A stretch of DNA of 58,189 bases from Muribaculaceae bacterium (GTDB taxonomy: Bacteria; Bacteroidota; Bacteroidia; Bacteroidales; Muribaculaceae). The notes under the pieces were generated by a model that was not told the origin of the DNA, searched no databases, and saw nothing but the letters and a program-made list of their open reading frames with translations. The position numbers were made by a program, and so were the translations under genes. Positions 52,088 through 58,189 of this stretch are shown piece by piece. The stretch is taken from assembly GCA_023667015.1 (NCBI GenBank), contig JAMPAX010000010.1:1-58189 (forward strand), read 5' to 3'. Each line of letters starts with the position of its first letter. Within the stretch, counting starts at the first letter, position 1.

Positions 52088-53164
52088 ATGAAAAAAAAAC
52101 ACCTCAGGCAAGCCGTTAGCTTTATTTTAGTCTTTCTATTGATGTGCTCATTCGCAATAACATATCAAGAATCAATCTTCGGACATTCTATATGCAATCA
52201 AGTCTCAAACGCCTCTCCCAAACAACACACTAATAACGAACAAACAATTATAAACACCACAGAAATAGCCCCGGAAGTCAACGGCTACGCCGGTCCAACG
52301 CCCGTAAACATCTATATCAATGCAGACCAAACCATAGACTCTATCGTCCCCCTCCACAATACAGAAACACCCGACTTCTTCAACAGACTCTCCGACGAAG
52401 GCCTGCTGGAAGCCTGGGACGGCAAAACCATCAATGAAGCCATCGCCCTGAAAGTTGACGCAGTAAGCGGAGCCACATTCTCTTCCATCTCAATTATTAA
52501 AAACGTCCAAGCCGGACTACATGAATACAACAAAACAACCCCCGGACAACCTGCCGACTCTACCGACATATCCTGGCCTATCATATGTGCATTCGCAGTA
52601 GCACTTAGTGCCGCAATCCTTCCCCTGATAATAAGAAACAAAACATACAGACTAATTCAGCAGTTACTCAACGTTGGAATACTCGGCTTCTGGACCGGAA
52701 CATTCATAGACTACGCCATGATAATCCACGTTTTTGCAAACTCCATCATACTCAACGTTGCCGGCATTCTCTCAATCATTCTCCTAATCATAGGATTCAT
52801 CTTCCCACTCTTTGGCAAACATCACCACTACTGCTCACACGTATGTCCACTTGGCTCGGCACAAGACCTGATGGGAAGAATCAACAAAAAGAAACTGCCA
52901 CTACCTCAAAAGCTCATAAAAGTATTAAATATCATTCGAAACATCCTATGGGTCATATTAACCATCATGCTCTGGGCAGGCATAGGTACAGAATGGATAG
53001 ACCATGAACTCTTCACAGCCTTCATAGTAAAATCAGCCTCCAAAACCATGTTAATAATAGGAGGAGCCATCCTTATCATAAGCATAATTATTCCCCGCCC
53101 CTTCTGCCGCTTCATCTGCCCGACCGGCACTCTGATGAAACAATCAGAAAAGATAGGTATCTAA
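52088..53164 (+). CDS. FMN-binding / 4Fe-4S membrane electron-transfer protein (NosR/RnfG-NapH-like)
   Basis: A 358-residue protein. After an N-terminal membrane anchor (~10-28) comes an FMN-binding domain with SGATFSS; T130 of this motif is the expected site of covalent FMN attachment by ApbE. Five hydrophobic segments follow (~165-335), interrupted by two Cys motifs of NapH/NosR type, C249xxxC253P and C340xxxC344P, for iron-sulfur binding. It should carry electrons across or along the membrane to an unknown acceptor. No promoter is visible between the tRNA-Leu terminator and the ATG, so read-through or a promoter inside the tRNA is likely. The C-terminus is short, lacking the two extra ferredoxin motifs often found in NosR. 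Confidence 0.8.
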   Translation: MKKKHLRQAVSFILVFLLMCSFAITYQESIFGHSICNQVSNASPKQHTNNEQTIINTTEIAPEVNGYAGPTPVNIYINADQTIDSIVPLHNTETPDFFNRLSDEGLLEAWDGKTINEAIALKVDAVSGATFSSISIIKNVQAGLHEYNKTTPGQPADSTDISWPIICAFAVALSAAILPLIIRNKTYRLIQQLLNVGILGFWTGTFIDYAMIIHVFANSIILNVAGILSIILLIIGFIFPLFGKHHHYCSHVCPLGSAQDLMGRINKKKLPLPQKLIKVLNIIRNILWVILTIMLWAGIGTEWIDHELFTAFIVKSASKTMLIIGGAILIISIIIPRPFCRFICPTGTLMKQSEKIGI

Positions 53165-53321
53165 AAGACCCCAAAACCACAGCGAACACACGTAAAGGTG
53201 TATGCCACCTGAATTTATATGACAACCAGGCGTTGAAATTGTCTGGAATCATTGATTTTGGAGCAGAACCATTAATTGTTATTTCTCTCAAAATTTTGTG
53301 GCAGAATCGAAATTGATTTAT

Positions 53322-53329
53322 TAACTTTG
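53322..53329 (+). promoter_or_regulatory. Possible promoter opening the cargo leader region
   Basis: TAACTTTG; the best -33 candidate TTTG at 53295-53298 is 23 nt away, slightly too far. Confidence 0.45.
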
Positions 53330-53347
53330 CGGTCGGGTATAATGTAA

Positions 53348-53536
53348 ATGGCAACACCGGACATCAAACCAAACATAAATAACCAACAAATGATACAACC
53401 CCAACGACTTCTCTCAGACCGAATGGGCGATCTTAAATCTTACTTTAAAACAAGATTGTCGTATTGTTGCGTAATTTCCACACTCAACTTAATTCTTACT
53501 TTTGTTCTGCCACTCAGAAGCAATCAGTTGGAATGA
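53348..53536 (+). CDS. Possible small protein, 62 residues
   Basis: An open frame starting 18 nt after a candidate promoter, coding for MATPDIKPNINNQQMIQPQR and ending in a hydrophobic stretch (VISTLNLILTFVLPL). No known family and no ribosome site; it overlaps the start of a repeated element. More likely part of an untranslated leader. Confidence 0.2.
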   Translation: MATPDIKPNINNQQMIQPQRLLSDRMGDLKSYFKTRLSYCCVISTLNLILTFVLPLRSNQLE

Positions 53537-53590
53537 GATTTATACTTTCCATTGGTGACGGCATTAGTATGGTGCGGAGCTAAGTCCGCA
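53534..53590 (+). repeat. Structured repeat element, copy 1
   Basis: A 28-nt box (53534-53561, TGAGATT...TCCATTGG) followed after 11 nt by a hairpin TGCGGA-GCTAAG-TCCGCA (53573-53590). Copy 2 lies at 53770-53827 with the same spacing. Confidence 0.6.
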
Positions 53591-53769
53591 TTATCAAATT
53601 AGAGATTCGCTTAATTTCTCAGCTAAGACATTCTACAATTATATTAAGCACAACACCATAACTTAAACTATCCTCCCTATAGCAAAAAATCGTGCTTATA
53701 CTCGGACAATCTCAATATCATATCTCTTGACAGATGCTTGTCCGGTAATATCCAAGAATTCTGTCAGAT

Positions 53770-53827
53770 TGAGATTCATCCTCTCCATTGGCGATGGAGT
53801 TTTATCCGCGCACTGCAAGGAGTGCGC
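53770..53827 (+). repeat. Structured repeat element, copy 2
   Basis: The box (53770-53797) matches copy 1 at 23 of 28 bases. Its hairpin GCGCACT-GCAAGG-AGTGCGC (53808-53827) differs in sequence from copy 1 but pairs equally well, with a similar 6-nt loop. Confidence 0.6.
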
Positions 53828-54119
53828 TTAAGGTGCGAGTCATCATCCAAGGAGGCTAATAAAAAACGATTGAAGCCTCATCTTTAGGAACTAACCTAAC
53901 TCATCAAGATCATAAGAAGTCGACACCCTGTCTTTCAAAATCGTTTACAAGTAGAATTTCAGCACATAATTCCCACCAATCTCACACATCGTTTAGACAA
54001 ACATTGTAGTCTCAAAGAATGTCGGTAGCTCTATACCCGACTCAAGACTATTCCATACAGAGGGAATGTGAAATAACTCTGAAGCGGATAATCAATTAAT
54101 AACAAATAATCAAGTAATT
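53828..54119. other. Remaining leader before the secreted-protein genes
   Basis: No gene. One weak hairpin GAGGCT/AGCCTC (53852-53879 region). I see no -7 box close to the ATG at 54120, so the upstream promoter and a long leader, or an atypical promoter, are possible. Confidence 0.4.
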
Positions 54120-54554
54120 ATGAAGAAACTTACAATTCTTCTTTGTGCAGTGTTCTGCACAATCTGTGCTTTCGCACAATCTGTGGCTAACCCCATTCTC
54201 AGTGGTGTTATATTCTCAGCACCAGGTCAAGAAGTAGTAGATGAGGAAGAGAACATCTTCGAACTCACCAATCCGGAAGTGACAATTTCCATGGAATTTG
54301 TCGACTACAACAAGCAAGAAGCTCAGGCTTTAGGCTACGCTCCAAAACTTATGATTGCCACTGGCATGGGTTTTGGTATTGACCCCATCGTCTACGACCT
54401 TGAAAGCGACAACTCCACATTTACTTTCGCAATGAATGAGAAAACGTGGGGCATTGCAGGCATGCTCATTAAGGAGAATATTGCACCGTGTGAAGTAAAT
54501 AAGCTTCCCAAAGGCCTTTACATAGTAAATGGCAAAAAGGTAGTCGTGAAGTAA
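54120..54554 (+). CDS. Small secreted protein with T9SS-like C-terminal end
   Basis: A 144-residue protein with a clear signal peptide (KKLTILLCAVFCTICAFAQ) and a C-terminus KLPKGLYIVNGKKVVVK, the closing strand pattern of the type A T9SS sorting domain (GxYIVxxxxKxxKV-type). The ~110 residues between are acidic and resemble no family I know. A stand-alone cargo this short is unusual. The same closing motif also occurs in Bacteroidales proteins not proven to be T9SS cargo. Confidence 0.65.
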   Translation: MKKLTILLCAVFCTICAFAQSVANPILSGVIFSAPGQEVVDEEENIFELTNPEVTISMEFVDYNKQEAQALGYAPKLMIATGMGFGIDPIVYDLESDNSTFTFAMNEKTWGIAGMLIKENIAPCEVNKLPKGLYIVNGKKVVVK

Positions 54555-54568
54555 AATTTTAAAAAAGT

Positions 54569-54614
54569 GGGGGGGAGAAATTCTAAAAATTATTTTAGAT
54601 TTTTACTCCCCCTC
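54569..54614 (+). terminator. Strong two-part hairpin between the secreted-protein genes
   Basis: Outer arms GGGGGAG/CTCCCCC (54571-54577 with 54606-54612, extendable by G-T and G-C) and inner arms TCTAAAA/TTTTAGA (54582-54588 with 54593-54599). It ends 9 nt before the next ATG, so it may end transcription or shield the ribosome site. Confidence 0.6.
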
Positions 54615-54623
54615 CATCTTTAA

Positions 54624-57110
54624 ATGATGGCAAAACGACTACTCGGATTGATGCTTGCGATAATCGTATGCATCTTTGTAACCAAAGCGGAGGATCCGAT
54701 TTTGGTATACGATGGTATCACACCCATTCCGGGTAGTGAAATATCATCTTTCAATTTTGTTTTGAATTTTGACCTCTCTAAAGTCATAGAGAATAGTGAG
54801 CTTGGTGAATATGGTGTTGGGTGGACAGGCTATCACAATGATAAGCGACCTGAAAAAGAAAAATCTGTAACCATATATAAGGGTGACCCTTCCGATGGCA
54901 TTGTTATAGGAAGAGTTTGCGACTCCAATTACAACGGAAAGACTTCTGGATTTGAAGCAAATCCAGAAGTGAATATTGAGATTGTTGGTGCAATCCCCGA
55001 ACCCGGTGTTACTTATACCATGGTCATTTGTAATGAATTTACTGCATATCTTACTGGAAGTAGCACCAAAATATCTACAGTTGATTTTTTTACAAAACCC
55101 ATTACCTATACTTTTATTGGGGGAAACGCTTCTTCTGAGAATCTATCTATCGCAGGATGCTCAATTACTGCAAGCCAATCGATAGACGAACTTACTGAGA
55201 TTACATTTAATTTCACACAGCCCGTTTCGATTAATCAAGATGTTTTTGTAGAAGTATTGGAGAATGATAAAATCTATGCAAAATCAACGAACTTTGTGTT
55301 ATCGGATGATAGAACAGCAGTAACATATTATTTTGACAAGATTCCATTACGTTTAAATCATTCATATGTAATATCACTACCCGATGGGGCAGTTTATTCT
55401 GAAGATAATACCTCCAATGGTAATCAAGCTTTCACAATACCAGTAACAGGTACTTTTGTTGATTATTTCAAACTGAAATCAAGCACTCCGTCCTCGGGAG
55501 ACACATCGATTTTCTCTACTGTTGATGTTATATTTGATATGCCAGACGGTTTTCAAGTATACAAAAAACCAGAATACGCTCTCAATTTAACAGCATCCTT
55601 GTTCAAAGAAGAGATTGCTGAAGATAATCTTGTTACAAACCTTGAGGGATCCTATAATACGAATCGTAATGGTATTGTTTGGACGAACAAAACCGTCCTC
55701 GAACCAGGCACAACATATATTTTGTATAAGCCCAAGGGTGAGTTTAGAGCTTATGAGTTAGCTACAGATAAATTCTCGAGTGAATGGTATAATGACGAAG
55801 TACTTATTGTCCTGAATACACCATCAATTGAAGAATCAGGAATTTCACCGATTGAATTAGAGAATCCTGTAATCGGCACATACCAGTATAACGGTCAGAA
55901 CAGGACTCTTAATTCCGGTGATAAGGTTGCTTCATTGTCCACGATAGAATTTATCGTTAAGAATTTAAAATATTCTTATAATGGAGAATTATATAGTGCG
56001 GGTTTAGTGGGATCTCCCAAAGTCCAGATTTTTGATATCACAGATAATGGGCCTGTATTACTTAAGGAGGTTTCTCTACTGAAGCAAACACGTGAGACAA
56101 CGACAGATTATTACGTTGTTTATCCGGTTAACGTAAATTCCAACTTTTTTGAAGGACATCGGTATAGATTGGTAGTTCCAGCCGGCTCACTTTCTGCCGG
56201 ACCTAATTTAACCAGTCTTTACATTTCAAATCAAGAGTATGCTATTGAATTCGAAGGAAGTGCACCTACTTCCGTAGAACTTATCAGTTGTACAATTGCT
56301 GAAAATGAAGAACTTCAAGAAATCTCAGCTGTAGAATGGAAATTTAAAGGAGATTTCGTCGCTGATTCAGAAAAGATTGTAAGAGCTGTCACAAAAGTAG
56401 GTGGCATAGAAATGCCGACTTTCGTAACATCAAATACAAGCGGAGAAACTACCGTTCAAGCGTTCTATTCATATAATGGCAAGCCTCTTCAACTCAAAAA
56501 GGGTGAAGCTGTTACCATTTTGCTGCCGGAAGGTCTTATTTATTATGCAGGTGATCCCTCAATTAAGAACAAGGAATATCGTATCAATATAATTGGAGCA
56601 GAGGCGAAGCCTGAAGTACAGGAGCCTGAGTTTGTAGCGATATCTGTTGATATAAACGGCTTCCATTCCACTTCACTTGAAGCCGTGAAAGGTCGTAAGC
56701 TCAATATCTCGCTTATCCCTGACGGCAACTGGGTAGTAACCTCGCTTACCCGCGATGGCAATGATGTGCTTCCATTCTTGCAAGAGAATGATGGCGTTTA
56801 CACCACTCCTGCTTTGACCGGAGACACCAAGATTGCTGCCACAATAGAATACGATGGCGTAATTATAAACGACATCGCATCTGATGTGGTAGAAATCCCC
56901 GAAACCTCAGTCAAGGTTTATAGCGATGGCGAGCATATCGTAGTTGACGGCATTAATGTCGGAGACGTTGTGGCAATTTACTCTACAAACGGTATGAAGA
57001 TTGCAGAGCAAACAATGAATATTTCCGACCGGGCTATGCAGATTACTATCGCGAAAGGTCAGATATACATTGTTCGTGTAAACGACAAGGCAGTCAAGAT
57101 TCAGCACTAA
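54624..57110 (+). CDS. Large secreted protein with Ig-like repeats and T9SS-type C-terminal domain
   Basis: An 828-residue protein with a signal peptide (RLLGLMLAIIVCIFVTKA). The body has repeated Ig-like segments of ~110-130 residues (each with phrases such as SIDELTEITFNFTQPV, FSTVDVIFDMP, LSTIEFIVKNL and LQEISAVEWKFKG). Near residue 670 a bacterial repeat-type segment follows (NISLIPDGNWVVTSLTRDGNDV). The last ~70 residues (VKVYSDGEHIVVDGI ... VAIYSTNGMKIAEQ ... GQIYIVRVNDKAVKI) match the type A T9SS sorting domain. It is therefore a candidate surface-attached cargo, perhaps an adhesin. ATG 54624 or 54627 start it. Confidence 0.8.
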   Translation: MMAKRLLGLMLAIIVCIFVTKAEDPILVYDGITPIPGSEISSFNFVLNFDLSKVIENSELGEYGVGWTGYHNDKRPEKEKSVTIYKGDPSDGIVIGRVCDSNYNGKTSGFEANPEVNIEIVGAIPEPGVTYTMVICNEFTAYLTGSSTKISTVDFFTKPITYTFIGGNASSENLSIAGCSITASQSIDELTEITFNFTQPVSINQDVFVEVLENDKIYAKSTNFVLSDDRTAVTYYFDKIPLRLNHSYVISLPDGAVYSEDNTSNGNQAFTIPVTGTFVDYFKLKSSTPSSGDTSIFSTVDVIFDMPDGFQVYKKPEYALNLTASLFKEEIAEDNLVTNLEGSYNTNRNGIVWTNKTVLEPGTTYILYKPKGEFRAYELATDKFSSEWYNDEVLIVLNTPSIEESGISPIELENPVIGTYQYNGQNRTLNSGDKVASLSTIEFIVKNLKYSYNGELYSAGLVGSPKVQIFDITDNGPVLLKEVSLLKQTRETTTDYYVVYPVNVNSNFFEGHRYRLVVPAGSLSAGPNLTSLYISNQEYAIEFEGSAPTSVELISCTIAENEELQEISAVEWKFKGDFVADSEKIVRAVTKVGGIEMPTFVTSNTSGETTVQAFYSYNGKPLQLKKGEAVTILLPEGLIYYAGDPSIKNKEYRINIIGAEAKPEVQEPEFVAISVDINGFHSTSLEAVKGRKLNISLIPDGNWVVTSLTRDGNDVLPFLQENDGVYTTPALTGDTKIAATIEYDGVIINDIASDVVEIPETSVKVYSDGEHIVVDGINVGDVVAIYSTNGMKIAEQTMNISDRAMQITIAKGQIYIVRVNDKAVKIQH

Positions 57111-57197
57111 TCGGAGCGGTTATCGATAATTGTTATCGTTTATCGAATGCCTCTACGATTAATCTAAAATAGAACCCCACCGAAAGGTAAACTATAG

Positions 57198-57232
57198 ATT
57201 AGCGGTATCGGACTAATGCCGATACCGCTAAT
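57198..57232 (+). terminator. Hairpin after the large secreted-protein gene
   Basis: A 14-bp perfect stem (57198-57211 with 57219-57232, loop ACTAATG). Only TTC follows, so the U tract is weak. A small palindrome CGATAA-TTG-TTATCG lies at 57124-57138 upstream. Confidence 0.6.
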
Positions 57233-57345
57233 TTCAAAATCCACGAAGAAATTTTTACAACCAATTCTAATGACGCTTCTATGCGCCATTACCGCCACGG
57301 CAATGCCCGTGGAAGACATCACACTAAAGTATGTGACACCCAAAG

Positions 57346-57847
57346 ATGGAGAATCGCGACGGCAACGCCAACGTGAAGTTTCATCAGGCTGACACATTGG
57401 AGCGCACATTCAAACGCATTGAAAGTAACGGCCTGTGGAAAACAAAAGTTCGCTGCAACTGTGGGTCTTACAGCCGTGAGATAATCGAGACCATCAGCCG
57501 GCATTGCCATAAATTCTACATCCGCGCCAACATGTATGGCACATTGAGGGACAGTCTGGCAGAACATATCAACTGGGAAAAGGTTGATGTTGACGCACAG
57601 GAAACCGAGGTGCTCTCGCTGCCGTTCATACGATGTATTCCGTTTCGAGCCTAACGACTGTGACGATACCGACCCATACATCATTCAGTCAATCCTCATA
57701 ACGGATATGACGTGTGAAATCTCCGACTCTGACGAGAAACCAAACACCGTCAAGTTCACATGGCGATATACTGACAACCGATGTATTGTCAACTTTCGCG
57801 CATCAAAAGGGATTTTTACAAATCCTTTTGATTATCGCTTTAGTTGA
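57346..57847 (+). pseudogene. Decayed IS1380-family transposase fragment
   Basis: The frame 57346-57654 reads ENRDGNANVKFHQADTL, then CGSYSREIIETISRHC and KFYIRANMYGTL, which are hallmarks of the central part of IS1380-type transposases. At the PF(I) segment the frame breaks; the protein continues in another frame (YDVFRFEPND, YIIQSILITDM) to 57847. The N-terminal half and ends are missing, so it cannot move. The stretch 57241-57345 before it starts like a signal peptide (KKFLQPILMTLLCAITATA) in a third frame and may be a remnant of something else. Confidence 0.8.
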
Positions 57848-57876
57848 CAGGTTTATGAGTTTATAAGTTTATGAGT

Positions 57877-58189
57877 TTACACCTTGACACTATTTCGCAA
57901 TGCACTGATAACTTTAGCGGTCATCCATATCGGTTGCTTGATTTGGTCTACATCATCATGAGTGATATATTCCAAATCAACCGCTATAAGCAGTTGATTA
58001 TAAACCTCCATGAGCGAACCGTAAGCTATCTCATAAAAATGACGTTGTTCAGCTTTGGACATACGTCCACTCCCTTCAGCAATATTGGAGGATACCGAAA
58101 CAATAGCCCTCCTGATTTGATCAGAAAGCGCATACGTTTCTTCCTTGGGTAGTTTCTTTACCAACTCATAAACCAACTTGACAAGACGG
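57877..58189 (-). CDS. Four-helix bundle protein (23S rRNA IVS type), 5' end outside the window
   Basis: At least 104 residues are present and the frame stays open to the window edge, so the start lies beyond it. ELVKKLPKEETYALSDQIRRAIVSVSSNIAEGSGR is the family hallmark. Such proteins are encoded in intervening sequences of 23S rRNA or as free-standing genes of unknown function, often near mobile DNA. Next to the stop codon the DNA repeats TTTATGAGT-like units (57851-57879). Confidence 0.88.
   Translation of the reverse strand, partial: RLVKLVYELVKKLPKEETYALSDQIRRAIVSVSSNIAEGSGRMSKAEQRHFYEIAYGSLMEVYNQLLIAVDLEYITHDDVDQIKQPIWMTAKVISALRNSVKV

Noticed and set aside
53112..53357. Minus-strand frame of 81 codons after the FMN-binding gene
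   Set aside because: It overlaps the end of that gene and a plus-strand promoter; no recognisable protein features.

Overview
The window looks like chromosomal DNA of a gut-type Bacteroidales bacterium. The evidence is a complete block of type IX secretion (T9SS) core genes, several families largely confined to Bacteroidota (DUF4292, DUF5723, DUF6089, DUF6242, twin OmpH/Skp after BamA), and repeated promoters of the Bacteroidota form TTTG-N19/20-TAnnTTTG. The gene content would suit Muribaculaceae, but that family-level placement is inference. The DNA is gene dense and mostly housekeeping; no prophage, CRISPR array or intact mobile element is visible.

Layout. 1-0.4 kb: end of an outside transcript, then tRNA-Met on the minus strand. 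0.7-1.4 kb: tcdA. 1.4-5.9 kb (minus): prmC-recX-comF-PIF1-like helicase, tightly packed. 5.9-9.8 kb (minus): pyrE, an SRPBCC protein, a Rieske-fold lipoprotein that has lost its cluster histidines, a LysE transporter fused to a large extra domain, and a DUF695 protein. 9.8-12.6 kb (minus): a TPM/zinc-ribbon membrane protein and dgt. 12.8-19.9 kb (plus): the T9SS operon porT-porP-gldK-gldL-gldM-gldN. 19.9-25.5 kb (plus): a cell-envelope glycan block (LTA-synthase-like sulfatase fold enzyme, two glycosyltransferases, Wzx-type flippase). 25.5-28.7 kb (minus): DUF5723 outer-membrane barrel plus a partner lipoprotein. 29-31 kb: a GT2 glycosyltransferase, an AraC-type regulator and a small 2[4Fe-4S] ferredoxin. 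31.5-37.3 kb: dut, a TPR protein, DUF4292, an EnvC-like murein hydrolase activator, and a FemAB/GNAT-like protein. 37.5-43.5 kb: two tandem rhomboid proteases, an EEP hydrolase, an M3 peptidase and ribD. 43.6-51.7 kb: a DUF6242 lipoprotein, porG, uppS, bamA, two ompH/skp genes, murI and a mini-TPR protein. 51.9-53.2 kb: tRNA-Leu and an FMN-binding/4Fe-4S membrane protein. 53.2-57.1 kb: a long leader region with a duplicated structured element, then two secreted proteins whose C-termini resemble T9SS sorting domains. 57.2-58.2 kb: a decayed IS1380-type transposase and a four-helix-bundle (IVS-type) gene running off the window.

How it fits together. The T9SS motor and ring (GldLM, GldKN), its outer-membrane partners (PorT, PorP, PorG), the barrel assembly factor (BamA with two Skp-like chaperones), lipid-carrier synthesis (UppS), glycan assembly genes that could feed the LPS to which T9SS cargo is attached, and two candidate cargo proteins all lie in this window. 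The links between machine, glycan and cargo are inferred from family knowledge and proximity.

The observations I would look at first are: the duplicated element at 53.5-53.8 kb whose hairpins differ in sequence but keep their pairing; the interleaved inverted repeats at 21.7-21.8 kb; the Cys-for-His Rieske-fold lipoprotein; the LysE fusion; and promoters that abut start codons (dut and the 29.1 kb glycosyltransferase), suggesting leaderless or nearly leaderless mRNAs.
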